DNA of 64,000 nt from Cyanobium sp. C1_MAG_00004 (lineage in GTDB: Bacteria > Cyanobacteriota > Cyanobacteriia > PCC-6307 > Cyanobiaceae). A program made the translations under genes and the position numbers. Location of the stretch: NCBI GenBank assembly GCA_027486935.1, contig JAIXOF010000028.1, positions 37,309-101,308 on the forward strand, written 5' to 3'. This document shows, piece by piece, positions 56,667 to 64,000 of this stretch (positions are counted from its first letter, which is position 1; the number at the start of each line of letters is the position of its first letter). The notes beneath the pieces are model-generated. The model did not search any database and was not told the DNA's origin. It saw only the letters and a list, made by a program, of their open reading frames with translations.

Positions 56667-58415
56667 TCAGTCAGAACCCAGGTGAATCAACTGGCGTTCG
56701 CAGAACTCGCGGTAACGGCCGCCGCTGGCCATCAGGGCGCCGTGGCTGCCCTGCTCGATGATCTGACCCGCCTCGAGCACCACGATGCGATCGGCGGTCT
56801 GCACCGTGGCCAGGCGGTGGGCGATCACCAGCACGGTGCGACCGGCCATGGCCTGATCCAGGCCGCGCTGCACGGCGGCCTCGGCCTCAGCGTCGAGGGC
56901 ACTGGTGGCCTCATCCAGCAGCAGCACCGCCGGATTGCCCAGCACCGCCCGGGCGATCGCCAATCGCTGCAGCTGCCCCCCTGAAAAGTTGGAACCGCGC
57001 TCTTCGATGCGGCTGTCATACCCCTGCGGCAGGGCCTCGATGAACCCGTCAGCGTTGGCGAGCCTGGCCGCCTCGCGGATCTGCTCGCGGCTGGCCGGCC
57101 GACCAAAGGCGATGGCCTCGGCCACCGTGCCCGAAAACACGCTGCTTTGCTGGGGCACCAGGGCCACGGCTCGGCGCAGCTCATGGGCCCGCAGGCCGGC
57201 CAGGTCATGACCATCGAGCAGCACCTGACCCTGCTGGGCTGTGTTGAAGCGCAGCAGCAGCGAAAACAGGGTGCTCTTGCCGGCCCCCGATGGGCCCACC
57301 AGGGCCACCACCTGGCCCGCCGCCACCGTCAGGTCCAGGCCGCGCAGCACCGGCTGGTCGGGGGCGTAGCCGAACGTGACCTCGCGCAGCTCAAGGCGGC
57401 CGGCCACCTGGCCCAGGGGCAGGGGCAGGGCGTCCGGGCGATCGGGCGCCTCGACCGGCTCACGCTCGATCTCACGCAGACGCCGCAGCGAGGCCTGACC
57501 CTGCTGAAACTCGTTGAAATTGGTGGTCAGGTGGCTGATCGGATCGATCAGCATCAACAGCGCGGTCACGTAACTGCTGAACCCCTGGGCATCGAGGCCT
57601 CCGGCCTGGATGCGGGCGGCGCCGATCAGCAGCACCGCCAGGATGCCGGCGGCTTCCAGAAAGCCCACCACCGGGTATTGCAGGGCCAGGAGCTGCTGGG
57701 TGCGGTAGCGGGCGCGGCGATGCAGGTCGATCTCTTCTTCAAAGCGCTGCTGCAACCAGGGTTCAGCCGCAAAGGCCCGCACCAGCGGCAGGCCGCCGAT
57801 CGCCTCGCCCAGCAATCCGGCCAGTTCGCTGACCTGCTTCTGGCTGCGCTCGGCCGCCTGCATCACCCGCGCCCCGAACACGCTCACCAGCACCGCCACC
57901 ACCGGGGCCAACACCAGGGTGGCGAGCGACAGGGGCCAGTCCAGCCAGACCATGTAGCCGAACACCACCACCAGCTGCAGGGCGCTGGGGGTGGTGTCCT
58001 GAATCGTTTTGTAGATGACCTCGCCCACGCGATCGGCGTCCTCGGTGAGGCGGTAGGTGAGGTCACCGGCCGACAACTTCTCAAGCGCGCCAAAATCGAG
58101 CCGCTGCAGCCGCGCGAACAGCTGACGCCGCAGGTCCTGGCTGACCAGCAGGGCGGGCTCGGCCAGCAGGCTGTCCTGGCCGAACTGGGCCAGTTTCTGC
58201 ACCATGAACACACCCAGGGCCAGACCGATCACCCGCAGCACCCGCGGCAGATCGCCGGCACCGATCGCCGGAATCAGCTGACCGGCCAACCAGGCCAGCA
58301 GCGGCCAGCAGGCCACAAACACCAGCATGCAAAGGCCACCCCCCAGCAAGGCGCGGCGGTGGGGCAACAGCAGGGGCAGCAGTCGCCGAAAGCCTGCGGT
58401 GGAAGGTCGAAGCAT
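56667..58415 (-). CDS. MsbA-like ABC exporter (permease fused to ATPase)
   Basis: A 582-residue half-transporter. Six hydrophobic segments occupy about residues 15-310, followed by the nucleotide-binding domain with Walker A LVGPSGAGKST, Q-loop VPQQ, the signature FSGGQLQRLAIARA, Walker B LLLDEATSALD and H-loop IAHRL. As a homodimer it would export a lipid or drug-like substrate from the inner membrane leaflet; MsbA-type lipid A flipping is one possibility. The substrate cannot be determined from sequence. It is divergent from the S4-domain gene across about 250 non-coding bases, in which a short palindrome TTGTCGAGACAA occurs (58549-58560). Confidence 0.9.
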   Translation of the reverse strand: MLRPSTAGFRRLLPLLLPHRRALLGGGLCMLVFVACWPLLAWLAGQLIPAIGAGDLPRVLRVIGLALGVFMVQKLAQFGQDSLLAEPALLVSQDLRRQLFARLQRLDFGALEKLSAGDLTYRLTEDADRVGEVIYKTIQDTTPSALQLVVVFGYMVWLDWPLSLATLVLAPVVAVLVSVFGARVMQAAERSQKQVSELAGLLGEAIGGLPLVRAFAAEPWLQQRFEEEIDLHRRARYRTQQLLALQYPVVGFLEAAGILAVLLIGAARIQAGGLDAQGFSSYVTALLMLIDPISHLTTNFNEFQQGQASLRRLREIEREPVEAPDRPDALPLPLGQVAGRLELREVTFGYAPDQPVLRGLDLTVAAGQVVALVGPSGAGKSTLFSLLLRFNTAQQGQVLLDGHDLAGLRAHELRRAVALVPQQSSVFSGTVAEAIAFGRPASREQIREAARLANADGFIEALPQGYDSRIEERGSNFSGGQLQRLAIARAVLGNPAVLLLDEATSALDAEAEAAVQRGLDQAMAGRTVLVIAHRLATVQTADRIVVLEAGQIIEQGSHGALMASGGRYREFCERQLIHLGSD

Positions 58416-58664
58416 GGGGGCAAGCTAAGACCCCCTCGTCACGGCCTCACCGTCATCGGTTCATCGTGGGGGCTTGGGCAGCCGAGCGCCGGGAGGTCAT
58501 CAACGGGCACCAGGAGGAGGCGAAGGGTTCCGCCAGGCTGTCGATACTTTGTCGAGACAAGGTCGCGAATCCTCACCCACCCCCAGGAGCCCTCTGTGGG
58601 CGCGCGGTCAACGCGTTCAGTCCCAATCCGCCAGGGTGCCCCCATGACCCCCAGCAGATAGCGC

Positions 58665-58874
58665 ATGAAGCTCGATCAATTTCTGAAGTGGCAGGGTCTG
58701 GTCGGCACCGGGGGTGAGGCCAAGCAACGCATCCAGGCTGGTCACATCAAGGTCAATGGCCTTGTTGAGACCCGACGCGGGAGGCAGTTGGCCACCGGTG
58801 ATGCGGTCGAGGTCGACGGCCGCGAGGTGCTGGTGATGCCGCAGCAGCGGGGTGGCGATCCCCAGCCCCGGTAG
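58665..58874 (+). CDS. S4-domain RNA-binding protein
   Basis: A 69-residue protein consisting of an S4 RNA-binding domain: [37 protein letters not shown] and [13 protein letters not shown]. It belongs to the small YaaA/RlbA-like group of free-standing S4 proteins, which are associated with ribosome or DNA-replication gene neighbourhoods; the exact role is unclear. The ATG at 58665 gives the typical length. It lies 53 bases before tpiA on the same strand. Confidence 0.88.
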   Translation: MKLDQFLKWQGLVGTGGEAKQRIQAGHIKVNGLVETRRGRQLATGDAVEVDGREVLVMPQQRGGDPQPR

Positions 58875-58927
58875 CCCCGAAGGGCGGCGGCTTAGGTTTT
58901 GCTTCACACGAGATGAGAGGTGTCCCG

Positions 58928-59668
58928 GTGCGCAAGGCCGTGATCGCTGGCAACTGGAAGATGCACATGACCTGCGCCGAGACGCGGGACTTTGCCGCCA
59001 CCTTTCGCCCGCTGATCGCCGATCTGCCGGCTGACCGTCAGATCGTGATCGCGCCGCCGTTCACCGCCATCCCCACCCTGTGCCGTCATCTGGACGGTGC
59101 CGGCGTGGCGATCGCCGGCCAGAACGTCCACTGGGAGGAAAAGGGGGCTTACACCGGCATGGTCTCTGCGCCGATGCTGGTCGAGCACGGCGTCAGCCAC
59201 GCCATCGTCGGCCACAGCGAGCCGCGCAAGTATTACAGCGAGACCGACGAGCAGATCAACCTGCGGGCCCGCACCGCCCAACGCCATGGCCTGGTGCCGA
59301 TCCTGTGCGTCGGTGAAAGCCTCGACCAGCGCGAAGCCAAGGAAACCGAACGGGTCATCCACCGCCAGATCGAGCAGGGCCTCGAAGACGTCGATCCCAC
59401 CCGGCTGATCGTGGCCTACGAACCGATCTGGGCGATTGGCACCGGCAAGACCTGCGCCGCCGAAGAAGCCAACCGCATCTGCGCCCTGATCCGCGGCTGG
59501 GTGGGTGATCCCAGCGTCACGGTCCAGTACGGCGGCTCGGTCAACACCGCCACGATCGATGACCTGATGGCCCAAAGCGACATCGACGGTGTGCTGGTGG
59601 GCGGTGCGTCGCTCGATCCGGTGGGCTTTGCCCGCATCGCCAACTACCAGGTGCCTGCGGCGGTGTGA
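58928..59668 (+). CDS. tpiA: Triosephosphate isomerase
   Basis: Interconverts dihydroxyacetone phosphate and glyceraldehyde 3-phosphate in the Calvin cycle and glycolysis. The TIM-barrel signature is complete: [11 protein letters not shown] with catalytic Lys, [15 protein letters not shown] with catalytic His, and [15 protein letters not shown] with catalytic Glu. The C-terminal phosphate loop YGGSVN and [10 protein letters not shown] are present. The GTG at 58928 ([12 protein letters not shown]) is preferred and has an AGAGG Shine-Dalgarno-like sequence just upstream; an ATG at 58913 would add five residues. The stop overlaps the folP GTG start by four bases (GTGA). Confidence 0.97.
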   Translation: MRKAVIAGNWKMHMTCAETRDFAATFRPLIADLPADRQIVIAPPFTAIPTLCRHLDGAGVAIAGQNVHWEEKGAYTGMVSAPMLVEHGVSHAIVGHSEPRKYYSETDEQINLRARTAQRHGLVPILCVGESLDQREAKETERVIHRQIEQGLEDVDPTRLIVAYEPIWAIGTGKTCAAEEANRICALIRGWVGDPSVTVQYGGSVNTATIDDLMAQSDIDGVLVGGASLDPVGFARIANYQVPAAV

Positions 59669-60573
59669 TCCCCGCCGGGCCATTGGTGATGGGGGTGCTC
59701 AACCTCACACCAGATTCGTTCAGCGATGGGGGCCGGCTCAGCTCGGCTGATGCGGTCGTGCGCCAGGCCAGCCGCATGCTGGCCCAGGGGGCGACGGTGC
59801 TCGACCTGGGCGCCCAAAGCACCCGCCCCGGTGCCACCGAGGTAGGCCCAGCCGAAGAACTGAAGCGGCTGCTGCCCGCCCTGGGGGCCCTGCAGGAGCT
59901 GCGCCAGGAGCACCCAGCGCTGCTGCTCTCCATCGACACCTTTCACGCTGCTGTCGCCGCAGCCGCGCTTGAAGCCGGTGCCGACTGGATCAACGACGTG
60001 CGCGGCGCCAACGTCACCGCCGGCACAGCAGGCAGAGCCAACGCAGCGGACGACAACAGAGTGCCGGATTGCAGCCTGCGCGATCCGGCCATGCTGCCGC
60101 TGATCGCCCGCGCGGGCTGCCCCTACGTGTTGATGCACAGCCGCGGCACCAGCCAGACCATGGACAGCCTGGCCGTCTACGGCGACGTGGTCAGCGAGGT
60201 GCGCGCCGAGCTCCAGACCGCCACCGACGCCGCCCTCGCCGCCGGGGTGCGGCCCGAGCAGATCATCTGGGACGTGGGCCTGGGCTTTGCCAAGAACACC
60301 GACCAGAACCTGGAGCTGCTGCGCCGGCTGCCCCAACTGATGGCCACAAGCCAAGACATATCAGCAACCCTTCCCTACCCCCTGCTAGTGGGTCCCTCGC
60401 GCAAGCGTTTTATCGGCGCCGTGCTCGAGGAGCCCCGCCCGCGCGCCCGTCTGTGGGGGACAGCGGCGGTCTGCGCCCTGGCTGTCCAGGCCGGTGCACG
60501 GGTCCTGCGCGTGCACGATGTGGGCCCCATCGCCCAGACCGTGCGCATGGCGGCGGCGATCAGCCCTCGCTGA
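59665..60573 (+). CDS. folP: Dihydropteroate synthase
   Basis: Joins pterin pyrophosphate and p-aminobenzoate in folate synthesis; the target of sulfonamides. The 302-residue protein has the signature [39 protein letters not shown], and the C-terminal [13 protein letters not shown], with VLRVHDV near the end. The GTG at 59665 overlaps the tpiA stop. An insertion of about 15 residues after INDVRG is unusual but not obviously harmful. The 3' end overlaps the convergent chlH gene by 14 bases. Confidence 0.96.
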   Translation: MIPAGPLVMGVLNLTPDSFSDGGRLSSADAVVRQASRMLAQGATVLDLGAQSTRPGATEVGPAEELKRLLPALGALQELRQEHPALLLSIDTFHAAVAAAALEAGADWINDVRGANVTAGTAGRANAADDNRVPDCSLRDPAMLPLIARAGCPYVLMHSRGTSQTMDSLAVYGDVVSEVRAELQTATDAALAAGVRPEQIIWDVGLGFAKNTDQNLELLRRLPQLMATSQDISATLPYPLLVGPSRKRFIGAVLEEPRPRARLWGTAAVCALAVQAGARVLRVHDVGPIAQTVRMAAAISPR

Positions 60574-63500
60574 CCCCCTCGATGCGGTCCTCGATCTCCT
60601 GGTAAAGCTCCTGCAGCTGGGCGATGTTCTCGTCCGAGGTCTCCCAGTAGCCGCGGCCATTGACCTCGAGCAGGGTGCCGACGATGCGCCTGAAGCTGTG
60701 GGGGTTGAGCTCCATCAGCCGCTTGCGCATCTCGGGGTCATTGATGAAGGTGTCGTTGGCTTCTTCGTAGACGAAGTTGTCGACCGCGCCGCTGGTGGCG
60801 CTCCAACCCAGGGTGAAGTTGAGCCGCTTGGCCACTTCACGCACACCTTCATAACCGCTGTTGAGCATGCCCTCGTACCACTTGGGGTTGAGCAGCTTGG
60901 TGCGTGAATCGAGGCGAATCGTCTCGCTCAGTGAGCGCACCTGGGCATTGGCGGTGGTGGTGTCGGCGATGTAGCTCGCCGGCGCCTTGCCATCCTCACG
61001 CAGACCGGCAATCAATTTGGTGGGATCGCTGTCGAAGTAGTGGCTCACATCCGTGAGCGAGATCTCGGCCGAGTCCAGGTTCTGGAAGGTGACATCGGCG
61101 GTCTTCATCACCGACTCGAACACTTCGCGGTTCTGGTTCATCTCGCCGGGGTTGTCGGCATTGAACGCAAAGGTCTTACGCGAGAGATACATCTCCTGCA
61201 GTTCACCTTCCTCTTCCCAGGTGCTGTTCTCCACCGCCAGGTTGACGTTGGAGCTGTAGCTGCCGCTGGCGTTTGAGAACACGCGGGTGGCCGCATCGCG
61301 CAACGAGATCCCGTCCTTGGCTGCCTGCTCGAGGCTGTGCTTGCGCACAAAGTTCATCTCCAGAGGCTCATCGGCCTCGGCGGCCATCTTGACCCCCTGA
61401 TCAATCAGGGCCATCTGGTTGATGAACAGGTCGCGGAACACGCCGCTGCAGTTGACCACCACGTCGATGCGGGGGCGCCCCAGCTCCTCGAGCGAGAGCA
61501 GCTCGAGCTTGTTGACCCGGCCCAGGGAATCGGGCACGGGGCGCACGCCGATGAACCACAGGATCTGGGCCAGCGATTCGCCATAGGTCTTGATGTTGTC
61601 GGTGCCCCAGAGCACGCAGGCGATCGTCTCGGGCCAGGCGCCCTGCTCGGCTTTTTGCCGTTCAATCAGCCGATCGACGACCACCTTGGCGGCTGCGATC
61701 GCGGCTTTGGTGGGAATCGCCTGCGGATCGAGTGCGTGCAGGTTCTTGCCACTGGGCAGCACACCGGGATTGCGGATGGGGTCACCACCGGGGCCGGGCA
61801 GGACGTACTCGCCATCGAGGGCCCGCAGCAGGCTCTCCATCTCGAGATCGGCGCAGACCTGCTCCAGGCAGAACTGCAGGTATCCAAACAGCTTGTCCAG
61901 TTCGACCTGATCGACCCCATCGAAGCCGGCTGCCCGGCAGGCCGCCAGCCAGGGGCTGGGCAGCTTGAAGCCGAAGCGCTCGAGCAGATCAAAGAACCAG
62001 GCAAAGTTGCGGCGCAGAGTGACGCGGCCATCGGCGCCGGTGACCGCCTTGACCATGGCGCCCACCGCGGTGCGGGATGTCTCGGTGATGACGCGGTTGA
62101 GCTCCACATCGGCGAGCACGCCCTCGTCATTGCCCTTGTAGACATCGGCAATGGTGCGGCCCATGCTCTCGGCCAGCAGCGCAGGCAGGGCACGAATGCC
62201 GTCTTCATCGCGCTCAAGGGCAGCGATGTTAACCAGGGTGGCGATCGCCTCTTCGGCGGTCGGGGGCTTGCCGATCGTGTGCAGGCCGCAGGGCAGCAGC
62301 CGGCTCTCAATCTCCATCAGCTGGCGGTAGACCGCTCCCACGACCCCATCGCGGCCATCGAGGTCCAGCTCGGAGGCATCGACATCGGGCAGCTCGACGT
62401 CCTTGTCAAGGTTGCACTGACGTGAGGTCTCAACGATCGCGTTGACGATCTGCACACCGCGGGAGCTTTCGCGCAGCTGCTGGTAGCTGCCCACCAGCTC
62501 ACCCAGCTCTTTGAGACCTCTGTAGAGACCGGCATTCTCGGCCGGCGGGGTCAGATAGCTGATCGTCTCGGCGTAGCCGCGGCGCTTGGCGATCGTCGCC
62601 TCACTGGGATTGTTGGCGGCGTAGTAGTAAAGGTTCGGCAGGGCCCCGATCAGCGAATCGGGATAGCAGGTCTCGCTCATGCCCATCTGCTTGCCGGGCA
62701 TGAACTCGAGCGAACCGTGGGTGCCGAAGTGCAGCACCGCGTCAGCGCCCCACACCTTCTCGAGATAGGTGTAGTAGGCGGCAAAACCGTGGTGGGGGCT
62801 GGCACTGCGTGAATACAGCAGCCGCATCGGGTCACCTTCGTAGCCAAAGGTGGGCTGCACGCCGACGAACACGTTGCCGAAGTGGCGGCCGTAAATCAGC
62901 AGGTTGGTGCCGTCGCTATTGAGGTTGCCGGGGGGCTTGCCCCAGTTCTCTTCGAGTCGCTCGGAGTAGGGCGTCAGGCGCTCGTACTCCTCGACGCTCA
63001 TGCGGTGGGCGATGGCCAGTTCGGGCGAGCCCTCCATGGCCTCCGGGTCCTTGAGGACCGCCTCCATCAGCTCCTTGCTGGTCTTGGGCAGGCCGCTGAC
63101 GTCGTAGCCCTTGGCGGCCATCTCTTCCATGACCCGGTGGATCGAGCCGAAGACGTCCAGGTAGGCCGCGGTGCCGACGTTGCCCTTGTCCGGCGGGAAG
63201 CTGAACACCGTGATTGCCAGCTTCTTGTCGGTGCGGGGCTTGATCCGCAGCGACGCCCAGCGGATGGCCCGCTCGGCGATCGCATCGACCCGGTCCTGCA
63301 GGGTGTGGGCCTTGCCGGTGGCATCGTCACGGCCGCTGAGCACGATCGGCTCGATCGCGCCGTCGAGCTCAGGGATCGCGATCTGCAGCGCCACCTGCAC
63401 CGGGTGCAGACCCAGGTCGCTCTCTTCCCACTCTTGGGTGGTCTGGAACACCAGTGGCAACGCCACCATGTAGGGGCGATTGAGCTTCTTGAGCACCTCG

Positions 63501-64000
63501 ATCGCTTTGGGGTGGTCCTGCCGAGCGGGGCCGCCCACCAGGGCGAAACCGGTCAGCGAGACGACGCCATCGACCAGGGGCTGGTCCGGATTCAGCGGGT
63601 CATAGAAGAAGGCATTGACCGGCTTGGTGAAATCCAGACCACCGCAGAACACCGGGATCACGGTGGCGCCGCGGAACTCCATTTCCTGGATCACCGCCAC
63701 GTAGTGGGCGTCGTCACCGGTGACGATGTGGCTGCGCTGCAGCACCAGGCCGATCACCGGCCCCTTGCGGGCGGCATCGCTCAGATCGCTACGGCTAGAG
63801 GTCCAGTTGAGGTATTCCTTGAGGTCCTCGAACATGGAGGGGGCCAGGGGATGCCAGATGCCCAGGTCGGGGAAGACCACCGGCTCGGCCACCTGGAGCT
63901 CGGGGCGCTCAGAGGCGTCAGTCCCCTTGCGCGGGTACACATATTTGTCGGCCAGCATCAACAGGAAATTCCTGAGGTTGTCCGGCGTGCCGCCCAGCCA
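60560..64000 (-). CDS. chlH: Magnesium chelatase subunit H (5' end cut by window edge)
   Basis: ChlH is the porphyrin-binding catalytic subunit that, with ChlD and ChlI, inserts magnesium into protoporphyrin IX, the first committed step of chlorophyll synthesis. The visible 1146 residues (of about 1330) start inside the N-terminal region at [20 protein letters not shown] and include the BchH/CobN-type blocks [40 protein letters not shown] and [11 protein letters not shown], and the C-terminal [20 protein letters not shown] with [14 protein letters not shown]. The domain is intact where visible. It ends in a 14-base convergent overlap with folP. Ycf54, another chlorophyll factor, lies about 48 kb away. 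Confidence 0.97.
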   Translation of the reverse strand, partial: WLGGTPDNLRNFLLMLADKYVYPRKGTDASERPELQVAEPVVFPDLGIWHPLAPSMFEDLKEYLNWTSSRSDLSDAARKGPVIGLVLQRSHIVTGDDAHYVAVIQEMEFRGATVIPVFCGGLDFTKPVNAFFYDPLNPDQPLVDGVVSLTGFALVGGPARQDHPKAIEVLKKLNRPYMVALPLVFQTTQEWEESDLGLHPVQVALQIAIPELDGAIEPIVLSGRDDATGKAHTLQDRVDAIAERAIRWASLRIKPRTDKKLAITVFSFPPDKGNVGTAAYLDVFGSIHRVMEEMAAKGYDVSGLPKTSKELMEAVLKDPEAMEGSPELAIAHRMSVEEYERLTPYSERLEENWGKPPGNLNSDGTNLLIYGRHFGNVFVGVQPTFGYEGDPMRLLYSRSASPHHGFAAYYTYLEKVWGADAVLHFGTHGSLEFMPGKQMGMSETCYPDSLIGALPNLYYYAANNPSEATIAKRRGYAETISYLTPPAENAGLYRGLKELGELVGSYQQLRESSRGVQIVNAIVETSRQCNLDKDVELPDVDASELDLDGRDGVVGAVYRQLMEIESRLLPCGLHTIGKPPTAEEAIATLVNIAALERDEDGIRALPALLAESMGRTIADVYKGNDEGVLADVELNRVITETSRTAVGAMVKAVTGADGRVTLRRNFAWFFDLLERFGFKLPSPWLAACRAAGFDGVDQVELDKLFGYLQFCLEQVCADLEMESLLRALDGEYVLPGPGGDPIRNPGVLPSGKNLHALDPQAIPTKAAIAAAKVVVDRLIERQKAEQGAWPETIACVLWGTDNIKTYGESLAQILWFIGVRPVPDSLGRVNKLELLSLEELGRPRIDVVVNCSGVFRDLFINQMALIDQGVKMAAEADEPLEMNFVRKHSLEQAAKDGISLRDAATRVFSNASGSYSSNVNLAVENSTWEEEGELQEMYLSRKTFAFNADNPGEMNQNREVFESVMKTADVTFQNLDSAEISLTDVSHYFDSDPTKLIAGLREDGKAPASYIADTTTANAQVRSLSETIRLDSRTKLLNPKWYEGMLNSGYEGVREVAKRLNFTLGWSATSGAVDNFVYEEANDTFINDPEMRKRLMELNPHSFRRIVGTLLEVNGRGYWETSDENIAQLQELYQEIEDRIEGVSEG

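Noticed and set aside
58549..58560. Palindrome TTGTCGAGACAA as a LexA box
   Set aside because: It does not match the cyanobacterial LexA consensus and neither flanking gene is a typical SOS gene.

Overview
The window is about 64 kb of a GC-rich, gene-dense cyanobacterial chromosome. Chlorophyll genes (ycf54, chlH), a carotenoid isomerase (crtH), psbY and many cyanobacteria-restricted small families (CGLD27, DUF2811, DUF3318, DUF3386, DUF6447, DUF6761) point to an oxygenic phototroph. A complete recBCD, a Grx4/BolA pair and the long tailed CbiX fit the Synechococcus/Cyanobium lineage of picocyanobacteria, probably a high-GC freshwater or brackish member. The species is an inference. There are no rRNA genes, CRISPR arrays, intact insertion sequences or prophage genes.

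Layout. 0-11.1 kb (minus strand): a DEAD-box helicase cut by the left edge, a cupin, recD-recB-recC packed with overlapping ends, and a calcineurin-like phosphatase. 11.3-24.8 kb: core metabolism (ycf54-pdxJ, plsC, bolA, grxD, crtH, trmFO-psbY, a gamma-carbonic-anhydrase-like protein), an OmpR-type regulator without its phospho-acceptor Asp, and a 770-residue protein joining an EF-hand-like loop to an Erv1/ALR-like sulfhydryl-oxidase region. 24.9-34.6 kb: an accessory stretch after tRNA-Lys(UUU). It holds an AraC regulator, an orphan ribbon-helix-helix protein with a palindromic operator candidate, a decayed vapC, a CheB-CheR-PAS protein, a UspA, a HepT/MntA toxin-antitoxin pair lying between uspA and a partial copy of uspA, a decayed mazF, a ParB-like protein and CbiX. 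A short phased array of DnaA-box-like 9-mers follows.

34.5-47.4 kb: a GMC oxidoreductase, initiator tRNA-Met with promoter and terminator, a TerC-related membrane protein, an asparaginase-like enzyme, CGLD27, rsfS, DUF3318, carB, an SDR, a Tic22-like protein and katG. 47.5-52.7 kb: a methyltransferase-like membrane protein, a heme peroxidase with an RTX-like C-terminus, and, divergent from it, a two-component system with a small exported protein. 52.8-56.3 kb: DUF3386 and an ABC importer of the TrpXYZ-like class. 56.3-64 kb: DUF6447, an MsbA-like exporter, an S4 protein, tpiA-folP, and chlH running off the right edge.

Themes. Genes are very tightly packed: many same-strand neighbours share stop/start bases, and six convergent pairs abut or overlap at their 3' ends. 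Oxidative and redox functions recur (KatG, heme peroxidase, Erv-like protein, Grx4/BolA), but they are dispersed and need not form one system. The most unusual items are the EF-hand/Erv-like protein, the RTX-tailed peroxidase beside its two-component system, and the toxin-antitoxin pair framed by uspA copies among toxin remnants.
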